Shown: positions 47,176 through 55,776 of the stretch, in pieces
Numbering within the stretch: position 1 is the stretch's first letter
How the letters are laid out: each line of letters opens with the position of its first letter
Assembly (NCBI GenBank): GCA_943787985.1
Contig: CALSOO010000008.1
Span: 7,501 to 71,500 of the forward strand
Direction of reading: 5' to 3'
Length of the DNA: 64,000 bases
Source of the DNA: an uncultured Paracoccaceae bacterium
Lineage (GTDB): Bacteria; Pseudomonadota; Alphaproteobacteria; Rhodobacterales; Rhodobacteraceae
Position numbers and translations under genes: made by a program
The notes under the pieces: model-generated
Told to the model about the DNA's origin: nothing
Databases searched by the model: none
Seen by the model: only the letters and a program-made list of their open reading frames with translations

Positions 47176-48093
47176 TCACTCAGCCAGGCATGCCCTGAAC
47201 GACACTTCCAGCCCGCGCATCATCTCCAGATAAAGCTGGTCCGTTTGATCAACTCTGACACCTGTCGGATCCAGTTCTACAACCTTGATGTCAGGTGCCA
47301 CGGCAGTGATCCAGTCCTGGCTTTGCCCCGGCTCTGAAAATGCGCATTTCGCACCGGTTGCGGCGATGGTATCACTGATCTCGCGCAATCGGCGAGGCCC
47401 AGGCGCCTGCGCATCAGAGGCGGCAATCGCTCCGACCGCTTCGACCCCGTATCTGGCTTCAAAATAGTGATAGGCGTCGTGAAACACGACGAACGGCCGT
47501 GCTTTGAGATCCTCCAGACGCTCACGCAGTTCTTGATCCAACGCCTCAACGGATGCCACGGCCTCTTGTGCGTTTTTCGCATAAGTGTCTTTGTTTTCAG
47601 GGTCAATGTCAGACAATAGCTGCGCAATGCGCGGCAGCCACCGTGCCGCATTTTGAGGATCAAGCCAGACATGCGGATCATGTGCCTCCTCTTCACTATG
47701 GCCATGCCCGTGATCGTGGTCATGATCCTCATGGCTTTCGAACGCGGCACCCTCGCGGAATGGCAACGTCTGGGTGGCGGGATCGTCCATCAGGTTCAAA
47801 ATGACAGCATCCTGTGCCAAAGTTGTCACCGGTTTCTCTAACCAAGGGGTCAGTTCGGGCCCGATCCAGACGACAAGATCGGCCTGTTTCAGTGCGCGCG
47901 CCTCGGAGGGGCGCAGGAAGTGGGCATGCGGGGACGCATTTTGCGGAACAATCAAAGAAGGCGTGCCCACATCCTTCATCACCATTCCCACCAGACTGTG
48001 AAGAGGGGCAATATCAACGGCCACAGCTGGTCCTTCAGCCATCGCCCCAAACGGCCACATAAGAGTCACGGACAATATCAATTTGCGCATCAT
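47176..48093 (-). CDS. znuA: zinc ABC transporter substrate-binding protein
   Basis: ZnuA captures zinc in the periplasm. The 305-residue protein has a signal peptide (KLILSVTLMWPFGAMAEG) and a cluster A-I binding fold with the His-rich loop EDHDHDHGHGHSEE at about residues 125-145. Further zinc ligands lie in SPHAHFLRPSEARAL and HDPHVWLDPQNA and FHDAYHYFEARYG. ATG 48093 was chosen (MMRKLILS). It is divergent from zur-znuCB and shares their control region. Confidence 0.95.
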   Translation of the reverse strand: MMRKLILSVTLMWPFGAMAEGPAVAVDIAPLHSLVGMVMKDVGTPSLIVPQNASPHAHFLRPSEARALKQADLVVWIGPELTPWLEKPVTTLAQDAVILNLMDDPATQTLPFREGAAFESHEDHDHDHGHGHSEEEAHDPHVWLDPQNAARWLPRIAQLLSDIDPENKDTYAKNAQEAVASVEALDQELRERLEDLKARPFVVFHDAYHYFEARYGVEAVGAIAASDAQAPGPRRLREISDTIAATGAKCAFSEPGQSQDWITAVAPDIKVVELDPTGVRVDQTDQLYLEMMRGLEVSFRACLAE

Positions 48094-48140
48094 GGCGTCA
48101 CCTTTGCTATGAAATAACATATCACAACAACTTGCTACGG

Positions 48141-48158
48141 GATATGTTATACTATATC
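48141..48158. promoter_or_regulatory. Zur operator in the znuA-zur intergenic region
   Basis: GATATGTTATACTATATC is an imperfect palindrome (14 of 18 positions) in the 90-base divergent region between znuA and zur. Nearby ATAACATATCAC (48109-48125) resembles a second, weaker half. Zur boxes of alphaproteobacteria are AT-rich palindromes of this type. Both directions should be repressed when zinc is sufficient. Confidence 0.75.
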
Positions 48159-48182
48159 AACCCCTGAATTGGAGGACTTGCC

Positions 48183-48656
48183 ATGGCGCTCGGCTTTGAA
48201 CATCACGACCACAGCGATTGCATTTCAAGCACGCTTGCACGGGCTGAGGCGCATTGCGCAAAGGCGGGGTTGAATTTCACCCCCGTGCGGCGACGTGCAT
48301 TGGAAATCCTGCTGCAAGAACACCGCGCGCTGGGGGCCTATGATTTGCTGGGGCATTTGGCACAAGCAGGCTTGGGCAAACAGCCTCCCGTGGCGTACCG
48401 TGCCCTCGACTTTCTGGTATCATCCGGTTTTGCCCATAAAATAGAAGGGCTTAACGCCTATATTGCCTGTGCCCATCTTGGTCAGGACCACACCCCAGCC
48501 TTTTTGATCTGCCGGATCTGCAATGCGGTTGCCGAAGCCGATGCAGAACTCGCCAACGGGCGCTTGGGCGATGCTGCGCGGGCTGTCGGCTTCATTATCG
48601 AGCGAACTGTCGTCGAAGCCGAAGGGCTGTGCCCCTCGTGTCAGAACGCCACATGA
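48183..48656 (+). CDS. zur: zinc uptake regulator (Fur family)
   Basis: Zur represses zinc uptake genes when zinc is bound. The 157-residue protein has a winged HTH (AGLNFTPVRRRALEILLQEH; PVAYRALDFLVSSGFAHKIE) and the structural zinc site Cys pairs FLICRICNA and LCPSCQNA. It starts with a His-rich GFEHHDHSDCIS. Its stop overlaps the znuC ATG (ATGA), so the three genes are coupled. Confidence 0.95.
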   Translation: MALGFEHHDHSDCISSTLARAEAHCAKAGLNFTPVRRRALEILLQEHRALGAYDLLGHLAQAGLGKQPPVAYRALDFLVSSGFAHKIEGLNAYIACAHLGQDHTPAFLICRICNAVAEADAELANGRLGDAARAVGFIIERTVVEAEGLCPSCQNAT

Positions 48657-49393
48657 GCGCGCTGATCGTTGCTCAAAACATGAGCTTGCGCCAAGGGGGA
48701 AAAACTGTCCTCGCGAACGTCGACTTCCAAATCAATCGCGGAGAGATCGTCACCATCGTCGGGCCAAACGGGTCGGGGAAATCCACGCTGCTGCGCGGGT
48801 TGATCGGCGCGATACGCCCCATCACTGGCACTGTGGAACAGGCCAAGAGTTTGAAAATCGGCTATGTCCCACAATCCCTGCATGTGGACAGTACCCTGCC
48901 GCTGACCGTGCGTAGATTTCTCAATATTCCCAAACGGATAGACAAAGACGCGATGCGCGGCGCCCTTGATCGCGCAGGTGTCCCCGACAAGGCAGATGCG
49001 CAATTGTCCCAATTGTCGGGGGGACAATTTCAACGCGTGATGCTGGCGCGTGCACTTCTGGCGCGCCCCGATATACTGATTTTGGACGAAGCGACCCAAG
49101 GGTTGGATCAGTCCGGATCGGCCGCCTTTTACCGACAAATAGAAGAGGTCCGCCAAGAATTGGGATGTGCTGTTTTGATGGTCAGCCACGATTTACATGT
49201 GGTCATGGCCGCATCGGACCGGGTGCTGTGTCTGAACGGGCATGTGTGTTGCGAGGGCACGCCTGACATTGTGGCCTCGGCCCCTGAATACCGAGCCCTT
49301 TTCGGCACAGGCACGCAAGGGGCTTTGGCGCTATACCGGCATGATCACGACCACAACCATCATCATGATCACACTCATGACCACTCCCACTGA
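48653..49393 (+). CDS. znuC: zinc ABC transporter ATP-binding protein
   Basis: The 246-residue ATPase shows Walker A GPNGSGKST, signature LSGGQFQRVMLARAL, Walker B LILDEATQGLDQ and H-loop MVSHDLHVV. The His-rich C-terminus (RHDHDHNHHHDHTHDHSH) may bind zinc. The start 48653 (MSALIVAQN) overlaps the zur stop. znuB follows after 11 bases. Confidence 0.95.
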   Translation: MSALIVAQNMSLRQGGKTVLANVDFQINRGEIVTIVGPNGSGKSTLLRGLIGAIRPITGTVEQAKSLKIGYVPQSLHVDSTLPLTVRRFLNIPKRIDKDAMRGALDRAGVPDKADAQLSQLSGGQFQRVMLARALLARPDILILDEATQGLDQSGSAAFYRQIEEVRQELGCAVLMVSHDLHVVMAASDRVLCLNGHVCCEGTPDIVASAPEYRALFGTGTQGALALYRHDHDHNHHHDHTHDHSH

Positions 49394-49404
49394 AGGCCCT
49401 GAAA

Positions 49405-50196
49405 ATGCTCGATGATTTTATTGTCCGTGCCGCTCTGGCAGGCGTTGGCGTCAGCCTTGCGGCGGCCCCTTTGGGGTGTTTCGTGGTGTGGCGGCGTATG
49501 GCCTATTTTGGCGATGCTACCGCACATGCGGCGCTTTTGGGCGTGGCCTTGGCGCTGGCACTGGACGGACCGGTCATTGTTGGTGTTTTGGCCGTGGCGT
49601 TGGTGGTGGGTGTCAGCGTGAGCATGTTGTCGGATCGGGGTTTGGGGGCCGACACAATTTTGGGCGTTTTGGCCCATGGCCTGCTGGCTGTAGGGCTGCT
49701 GGTGATCTCGCTCACATCAGATACCCGCGTGGACATTATGGGCTTTTTGGTTGGTGATATTTTGAGCGTCTCAAAAGCCGAATTGGGCCTTGTCTGGCTG
49801 GGCGCGATCAGCGTTACAGCATTGATGATATGGCGTTGGAATGCTTTGCTAAGTGTCACCTTGAACCCTGATCTGGCACGCGCGTCCGGCATCAATACCC
49901 GCGCTGAACAGCTTGTTTTAACGCTGTCTTTGGCCGTTGTAGTGGCCGTGGCGATCAAGGTGGTCGGCGCTTTGCTGATCTCTGCATTGTTGATCATTCC
50001 AGCCGCCGCAGCGCGCCCCTTGTCCCGCACCCCGGAGGCGATGGCGATGATCGCCGCGGTGATCGGGGTGGGCTGCGCTTTGGGGGGGCTGGGGGCGGCG
50101 TTTCACTGGGACACGCAGACAGGGCCAACCATCATCGCACTGGCCGCGCTGGCCTTTGTCATCACCCATCTGGCGCGCGCGGCACTGCGCCGCTAG
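49405..50196 (+). CDS. znuB: zinc ABC transporter permease
   Basis: The 263-residue permease has eight or so hydrophobic helices, for example FIVRAALAGVGVSLAAAPLG and VAVAIKVVGALLISALLIIP, and the family region RRMAYFGDATAHAALLGVAL. It completes the ZnuABC importer. Its stop overlaps the kynU stop on the other strand by 4 bases. Confidence 0.94.
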   Translation: MLDDFIVRAALAGVGVSLAAAPLGCFVVWRRMAYFGDATAHAALLGVALALALDGPVIVGVLAVALVVGVSVSMLSDRGLGADTILGVLAHGLLAVGLLVISLTSDTRVDIMGFLVGDILSVSKAELGLVWLGAISVTALMIWRWNALLSVTLNPDLARASGINTRAEQLVLTLSLAVVVAVAIKVVGALLISALLIIPAAAARPLSRTPEAMAMIAAVIGVGCALGGLGAAFHWDTQTGPTIIALAALAFVITHLARAALRR

Positions 50197-51383
50197 GTCA
50201 CGCGATTGCGGACTTTATACTGCGGATCGTCCCACAAATTTTCGTTGATCACGGCGGCGATATGATCGACGGCTGCACGCACGTCAGCGGCGTCAATGTA
50301 GAGCGGGGTAAAGCCGAAGCGCATGATGTCCGGCGCGCGAAAATCACCGATGACACCGCGCGCAATGACAGCCTGCATGGCCGCGTAACCCTCTGGAAAC
50401 GAAAACGAAACTTGTGACCCGCGTGCATTCGGATCCCGTGGACTGGCCAATGTCAGACCGGGCACACGTGCCTCGATTTGCGCGATAAATTGTTCCTGCA
50501 ACGCAACGGACTCTGCGCGCAGATCAGCCATCGCGACACCGTCCCAGACCTGCAAAGCGGCCTCAAGGCTGGCCATCTGGATCACGGGGGGGGTGCCGAC
50601 GCGCATCCGCTCTATCCCTGCCCCCGGGCGATAGTCGAGATCAAAGGCAAACGGTGCGTCATGCCCCAACCACCCCGCCAATGCAGGCTCGATCGTGTCG
50701 AGCAGATCAGGGCGCACATAGATGAAGGCCGGCGCGCCCGGACCACCATTGAGATATTTGTACGTGCAGCCGATCGCGAGCTCACATTCAGAGGCTGCGA
50801 TGTCCACCGGAATGGCCCCCGCAGAATGCGCCAGATCCCAGATCATGACGGCCCCTTTGGCATGGGCTATCTTGGTGATCGCGTCCATGTCATGCAATCG
50901 GCCGGTGCGATAATCGACCTGAGTGAGCATCACGACCGCGACGCTTTCATCAATGAAATCAGCGATGTGCAACGGATCTTCGACCCGGACCTCATAGCCG
51001 TCATCCAGAAGTTTGGCCAAGCCGTCCGCCATGTAAAGGTCCGTGGGAAAGTTGCCTGTGTCTGACAGGATCACGCGGCGCCCTGGGCGCATTTTGAGCG
51101 CTGCCGCGACCGCTTGGAACACTTTGAGAGACAGAGTATCGCCCAACACGACCGACCCTTCGGGCGCGCCGATCAACTGCCCGACGCGGTCGCCCAAACG
51201 ACCGGGTTGTGCCATCCAACCGGCTGTATTCCAGCCTTTGATCAGCATTTCTCCCCACTGGGCCTGCACCATATGCGCGACTTTTTCAGGCACGGCTTTG
51301 GGCAAGGGGCCAAGAGAATTGCCATCCAGATAAATGATGCCTTCGGGCAGGTGAAACATCTCTTTGCGCAGGACTGAGGGCAT
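50193..51383 (-). CDS. kynU: kynureninase
   Basis: Kynureninase is a PLP enzyme that splits kynurenine to anthranilate and alanine in tryptophan catabolism. The 396-residue protein shows YLDGNSLGPLPKAVPEKVAH, the PLP-binding Lys in GCTYKYLNGGPGAPAFIYV, and RPGAGIERMRVGTPPVIQMA. ATG 51383 (MPSVLRKEM) was chosen; the frame to 51626 adds a cysteine-rich leader with repeats and is not homologous. No other kynurenine-pathway gene is in the window. Its upstream region has two palindromic boxes. Confidence 0.95.
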   Translation of the reverse strand: MPSVLRKEMFHLPEGIIYLDGNSLGPLPKAVPEKVAHMVQAQWGEMLIKGWNTAGWMAQPGRLGDRVGQLIGAPEGSVVLGDTLSLKVFQAVAAALKMRPGRRVILSDTGNFPTDLYMADGLAKLLDDGYEVRVEDPLHIADFIDESVAVVMLTQVDYRTGRLHDMDAITKIAHAKGAVMIWDLAHSAGAIPVDIAASECELAIGCTYKYLNGGPGAPAFIYVRPDLLDTIEPALAGWLGHDAPFAFDLDYRPGAGIERMRVGTPPVIQMASLEAALQVWDGVAMADLRAESVALQEQFIAQIEARVPGLTLASPRDPNARGSQVSFSFPEGYAAMQAVIARGVIGDFRAPDIMRFGFTPLYIDAADVRAAVDHIAAVINENLWDDPQYKVRNRVT

Positions 51384-51464
51384 GGGGATTCCTTTGGAGG
51401 GGGATGGGGCGTTTGCAAATTTTCTATCGCGGCGCGGATGCTGTGACCAGCCCCCCCCGAACGC

Positions 51465-51497
51465 CGAACACGAACACAGCGAACACAGCGAACACTG
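51465..51497. repeat. 9-base tandem repeat upstream of kynU
   Basis: CGAACACAG at 51471-51479 and 51480-51488, then CGAACACTG at 51489-51497, preceded by a partial copy. It sits in the kynU leader, about 90 bases before the start codon. It may vary in copy number by slippage. Confidence 0.7.
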
Positions 51498-51532
51498 CTT
51501 AACGCCGCGTACGGTGCCCTGCACAGCGCGTG

Positions 51533-51614
51533 TTGTACAAAACACCGCCCGAATGTCACAAGACGCGACCGGTCTGACACACCTGTTTTCGCCACAAACA
51601 GCCGTCTTGTACAA
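51533..51614. promoter_or_regulatory. twin TTGTACAA boxes upstream of kynU
   Basis: The palindrome TTGTACAA, each time followed by AAC, occurs at 51533-51540 and 51607-51614. The start-to-start distance is 74 bases, about seven helical turns. They are 150 and 224 bases before the kynU start codon, so they could bind one repressor looping the DNA. The regulator is unknown. Confidence 0.55.
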
Positions 51615-51727
51615 AACGGAGGCCAAAGTTTACAACACGCGCACCCTTTGAGCGTTTACACATCCTTCATCTTTGCCCCGCGTTAAGGTTTGCGCGCAGC
51701 CCTCAACTTTTGCTTAACTTTTGCCCG

Positions 51728-52318
51728 TCACCGCGCGCTGAACAGCGCCAAACCGACCACCATCAGCATCGAGAGCGCCATGGCGATATTGATCTTGCGC
51801 TGGGTGCTGTGCGGCAGGTTCAACGCGTGCAAACTGACCCCTGCCCACAACCACCCCACATGCAGCGGCACCCAGATCAGATTGTAGATCGCGATCTTGA
51901 CCACCATCTCGAGCCCGAGGGCGTCGGGGAAAATCACGAACCCCGAAAACAGAGTGGTGGTGACAACGTAGGCTTTGGGGTTGATCGGTTGCAAAGCCAG
52001 CCCGTTCCAGAACCCCAGCGGTTTGCTAGGATCGATAAAACCGATGCGACTGCCCGCCGTAGCCACGCGGTAGGCCAGAAACAAAAGATACCCGACCGAC
52101 GCCAGCAACAGCCCCGTGCGCAACCACGGGATCGCAAGCCCCGCCGCCGCAATTCCCGACAGCACCAGCACCATCACGATATGCCCGCCCACAAACAGCC
52201 CCGCGATGAACGCCAGTCCCGGGCGATACCCGTACGCCGCCCCGATCCCCGCCGTGGTGAGCACCCCGGGGCCGGGCGTGATGATCAGGAACAATACCGC
52301 GAGGGCAAATTCGATCAT
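51728..52318 (-). CDS. LysE/RhtB family amino acid exporter
   Basis: The 196-residue inner-membrane exporter has about six helices, with the family signature at the N-terminus ([20 protein letters not shown]) and [15 protein letters not shown]. Its start overlaps the stop of the enolase-superfamily gene upstream, so the pair is translationally coupled. It probably exports an amino acid or related metabolite, which cannot be specified. Confidence 0.88.
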   Translation of the reverse strand: MIEFALAVLFLIITPGPGVLTTAGIGAAYGYRPGLAFIAGLFVGGHIVMVLVLSGIAAAGLAIPWLRTGLLLASVGYLLFLAYRVATAGSRIGFIDPSKPLGFWNGLALQPINPKAYVVTTTLFSGFVIFPDALGLEMVVKIAIYNLIWVPLHVGWLWAGVSLHALNLPHSTQRKINIAMALSMLMVVGLALFSAR

Positions 52319-53412
52319 GGCGCATGTCCCTCAAAGGCTGCGAGCACGTCCCACAGGAACGTGACCCCTGTGCCTGCCACATCCGGTGCAACAGCCCGCG
52401 CATTTTCAATCACCAACGGGCGGGTGGTGTAGCGGTCGATGGGAAAGCTGTGCACTTCGAGCCAGCCCCCGTGCGCTTGCGCGGACACAAGGCTGACGTG
52501 CAGTTCCTGCATCCCGTGCGAGCAGACCGGAACGCCGGTGCCCTGCGTCAGGGCCGCCACTTGCAACCACCCTGTGATCCCTCCGCAATTGGAGGCATCG
52601 GGCTGGACAAACCCAAGGTCGCTTTGCGCCAGTGCCATCTCGAATTCATGGATCGTGTGCAGGTTTTCCCCCATCGCGACGGCCATGCCTGTGGCCGCGG
52701 TAATCTGCGCATAGCCTGCATAGTTGTCGGGGATGATTGGTTCCTCGAACCACAGGATGTTCTGGTCTTTGACCGCATGGGCAAGGCTGATCGCCTGATC
52801 CACCGTCATCGCATAATTCGCGTCGATCATGAACTGTGTGTCTGGCCCGATCTGCGCCCGCACGGCTTTGATCCGTTCGATGTCTTGCGCCTGCGTGGGT
52901 TGCCCGATTTTGATCTTTACCCCGTTCAGTCCGGCATCGAGGTAGCTTTGCACGTGGTTCAGAAGTTTGGGCAAAGGATAAGCAAGGTCAATGCCGCCGC
53001 CATAGGCGTTGCAGGTTTTCCCGTGCCCCCCTGCCATCTCCCACAGCGGTTTGTGCGCGGCTTTGCACCGCAGATCCCACAGTGCGATGTCCACCGCCGA
53101 GATCGCAAAGCTGACGATCCCGCCCCGTCCGACGTAGTGCATGTGCCATTGCATGGCGTCATAGATCGCTTCGACGTCTGTGCCGTCCTGTCCGATCAGC
53201 CACGGCGCGATGTCGTTGTGCACCATCGTCTGGATCGCATGCCCCCCGCGCCCGCCCGTGTAGGTATAGCCGGTGCCCGTGCTGCCGTCGGTGAGCGTGA
53301 TTGTCACGGTGACCAGTTGGAAATGGCTGTGATCCCCGTGTTTGGCGTCCACCAGCACTTCATCCAATGGCACGTTGAACAGACGTGCGGTGACTTTGGT
53401 GATGGTGCGCAT
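52315..53412 (-). CDS. enolase-superfamily (mandelate racemase/muconate lactonising) sugar-acid dehydratase
   Basis: The 365-residue enzyme belongs to the MR/MLE family. It shows the acid/base Lys pair in GVKIKIGQP, metal ligands Asp in FMIDANYA, Glu in WFEEPIIPD and Glu in [10 protein letters not shown], and a His-containing loop ([13 protein letters not shown]). This ligand set is typical of acid-sugar dehydratases that remove water from an aldonate or aldarate. ATG 53412 (MRTITKVT) was chosen; the frame extends to 53802 without homology. Neighbouring genes suggest a role in sugar-acid catabolism. The true substrate is not readable. Confidence 0.85.
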   Translation of the reverse strand: MRTITKVTARLFNVPLDEVLVDAKHGDHSHFQLVTVTITLTDGSTGTGYTYTGGRGGHAIQTMVHNDIAPWLIGQDGTDVEAIYDAMQWHMHYVGRGGIVSFAISAVDIALWDLRCKAAHKPLWEMAGGHGKTCNAYGGGIDLAYPLPKLLNHVQSYLDAGLNGVKIKIGQPTQAQDIERIKAVRAQIGPDTQFMIDANYAMTVDQAISLAHAVKDQNILWFEEPIIPDNYAGYAQITAATGMAVAMGENLHTIHEFEMALAQSDLGFVQPDASNCGGITGWLQVAALTQGTGVPVCSHGMQELHVSLVSAQAHGGWLEVHSFPIDRYTTRPLVIENARAVAPDVAGTGVTFLWDVLAAFEGHAP

Positions 53413-53514
53413 TGGATGCTCCCTTTGTGATGTCATTAGTTTCGCCTTTGGCATGGCGCTGTCCAGTGCAAATTCGATGTGGTTTGTGGCGGGGTGGTTT
53501 GACATAGTTGCGTC

Positions 53515-53970
53515 ATGACCGACCCGATCTATTTTTATGCCCAGACCGACCCTTTTGCAGAGTTTTCCAATTTCGCCCCTTACGGCGTTGAAATGGATGG
53601 CCTGTGGTGGCGCACGGTGGAACATTATTTTCAAGCAATGAAGTTCGAGGATGCCCCCTACCGCGCGCGTATTCGCCAGTCCCATAAACCCAAGGATGCC
53701 AAAGGCTTGGGCATGACCCGCGCCCTGCCCTTGCGCGCGGATTGGGAGGAGGTGAAAGACGGGGTCATGTTGGATGCGGTCCGTGTCAAGTTCGCCACCC
53801 ATCCGGTGCCGCGTGATCTGTTACTGTCCACCGGTGATGCCTTGATCGTCGAGAATGCCCCGATGGATGCCTATTGGGGCTGCGGTCCTGATGGGCAGGG
53901 GTTGAACCGTTTGGGGCAGATTTTGATGCGTGTGAGAGCTGAGTTGGCGCCCTCACACACCGCTTTGTAG
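53515..53970 (+). CDS. NADAR domain protein
   Basis: The 151-residue protein belongs to the NADAR (ribA/ribD-fused, YbiA-like) family. It shows [33 protein letters not shown] and [20 protein letters not shown]. Members remove ADP-ribose from nucleic acids or cleave riboflavin-precursor N-glycosides. It is intact, divergent from the sugar-acid gene. Confidence 0.9.
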   Translation: MTDPIYFYAQTDPFAEFSNFAPYGVEMDGLWWRTVEHYFQAMKFEDAPYRARIRQSHKPKDAKGLGMTRALPLRADWEEVKDGVMLDAVRVKFATHPVPRDLLLSTGDALIVENAPMDAYWGCGPDGQGLNRLGQILMRVRAELAPSHTAL

Positions 53971-53977
53971 CGTTGCG

Positions 53978-54909
53978 TCACATGCCGGCACATTCCGGCA
54001 CGGGCGAGATCACCGTGCCATCCTTCAAGTGCTGCAACAGATTGTCGACTGTCAGATTGCCCATGGCCGCGCGTGTTTCCACCGTGGCGCTGCCCACGTG
54101 GGGCAAAAGCACCGTGCGCGGGCTGGTCGCGCAACGCTTGGGGCACTTTGGGTTCCTGCGCAAACACATCAAGGCCCGCCCACCCCAGCTTGCCGCTTTG
54201 CAACGCTTCGATCAGCGCGGCTTCATCCACGACCGATCCGCGCGCGACGTTGATCAGCGTGCCATTCGGCCCCAGCGCTTCCAGCACCTCGGCATTCACG
54301 ATGTTGTGGGTCGATGGGCCGCCGGGGGTGATGCAGATCAGCACGTCCGCGTCATGCGCCATCGCCGTCAGGTTGTCGTAGTAGGTATAGGCGACGTCCT
54401 TTTTGGTGCGCGTGTGGTAGACAGGATTGTCGCTGTTCCACGGCAGCGAGCTTGTCCGCGATGGCCTGCCCGATGCGGCCCAAGCCCGAGGATGCCCACG
54501 GTCTGGTTGTCCGCCGAGCGCGTCAGCGGCGCTGCGCCGTCGGCTTCCCATGCGCCGTCGCGCACATAAGCGTCGTCCCGCAGCACTTCGCGGTAGCACG
54601 CCAGCATCAGCAAAATCGTGGTCGTTGCGACCTCTGCGTTCAGCACATTCGGGGTGTGGGTGACGACGACGCCCTTGCGCTTTGGCCGCCTCGACATCGA
54701 TCGCGTCATAGCCCACACCGTAGCAACCGATGACCTTGAGGTTGGGCAAGCCAGCCATAAGCTCCGGCTTGATCCCGTCGTGGCCGTTTGTGATCACATG
54801 GGTGATTTTTGCAGGCGTCATAGCTGTCCAGTTGGCGGATGGTAAAGGCCGCTTCAAGGCGTGCTCGCATCGCGTCCGTGACACCGCCGATTTGCAGAAG
54901 ATCAGGCAT
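53978..54909 (-). pseudogene. D-isomer-specific 2-hydroxyacid dehydrogenase, frameshifted
   Basis: The gene reads from MPDLLQIGGVTDAMRARLEA at 54909 and continues ITHVITNGHDGIKPELMAGL, then VIGCYGVGYDAIDVEAA. GVVVTHTPNVLNAEVATTTI, SADNQTVGILGLG and, at the end, LLPHVGSATVETRAAMGNLT follow in at least three different frames. All pieces match the NAD-dependent 2-hydroxyacid dehydrogenases (glyoxylate/hydroxypyruvate reductase group), but at least three indels break it. The neighbours at 54963 and 55777 have the same problem. In an intact form it would reduce a 2-oxo or oxidise a 2-hydroxy acid. Confidence 0.8.
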
Positions 54910-54962
54910 CTTGTGCCACCTTTTGTGCGCTGTTGGCCAAGACCTTGGATTGTCAAGTTCCA

Positions 54963-55758
54963 TCACATCACCTGTGCTTCAGGTAGACGCGGATCCGGCT
55001 TCATCCCCATGCCGACGCCGGGCGGAGTGCCTGTGGTGATCACATCGCCGGGGTGCAGGGTGAAAAGCTGGCTGAGGTGTTCGATGATCTCGGCCACGGT
55101 AAAGATCATGGTCGATGTATGGCCCGTCTGCATCCGCTGCCCGTTCACGTCGAGGGACATGGACAGGTTTTGCGGATCAGGCACCTCATCGCGGGTCACA
55201 AGGTAGGGACCGGTCGGGCCGAAGGTGTCGCAAGATTTACCTTTGGTCCATTGCCCTGTGAGTTGGGTCTGGAAATGGCGTTCGGACACGTCATTGACGA
55301 TACAATAGCCCGCAACGTAGTCCAAGGCGTCTGTCTTTGCTGACGTATTTCGCCTCTTTGCCGATCACCACGCCCAGTTCGACCTCCCAGTCGGTGTGGG
55401 TCGAGCCGCGTGGCATCACCACGTCGTCATTGGCGCCCACAATGGCCGAGTTGGCTTTGAAAAACAGGATCGGGTGCTCGGGAATCGCGGCCCCGGTTTC
55501 GGCGGCGTGGTCCGAGTAGTTCAGGCCGATACACAGGAATTTGCCGAAGTTGCCGACACAGGCGCCGAGGCGCGGGTTGCCTGTCGACCATCGGGCAAGG
55601 TCGCAGGATCAATGGCGCGCAGATTGTGCCAGTTTGGCGTCGCTCCAGCGTGTCGCCGCTGACATCATCGATGTGGGCGGAGAGATCGCGCAATGCCTCG
55701 CATCATCCATCAGCCCCGGTTTTTCCGCGCCTTTAGCGCCGTAACGTACGAGTTTCAT
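54963..55758 (-). pseudogene. fumarylacetoacetate-hydrolase-family enzyme, frameshifted
   Basis: The start MKLVRYGAKGAEKPGLMDDA lies at 55758. Then FLCIGLNYSDHAAETGAAIP, DVVMPRGSTHTDWEVELGVV, GYCIVNDVSERHFQTQL, GKSCDTFGPTGPYLV and FTLHPGDVITTGTPPGVGMG appear in several frames. These match the FAH family, with the active-site ligands in the GxELxxVIG and GxxxxTGTPxGV parts. At least two or three indels, one a 4-base AGAC repeat near 55335, break it. In sugar-acid pathways such enzymes cleave or hydrate 2-keto-3-deoxy acids. It is dead as written. Confidence 0.8.
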
Positions 55759-55776
55759 TTGTTTTTCCTTACGGTC

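Noticed and set aside
51384..51626. N-terminal extension of kynU, 81 codons
   Set aside because: Low-complexity Cys/Ser-rich sequence over a tandem repeat; kynureninases start at MPSVLRKEM.
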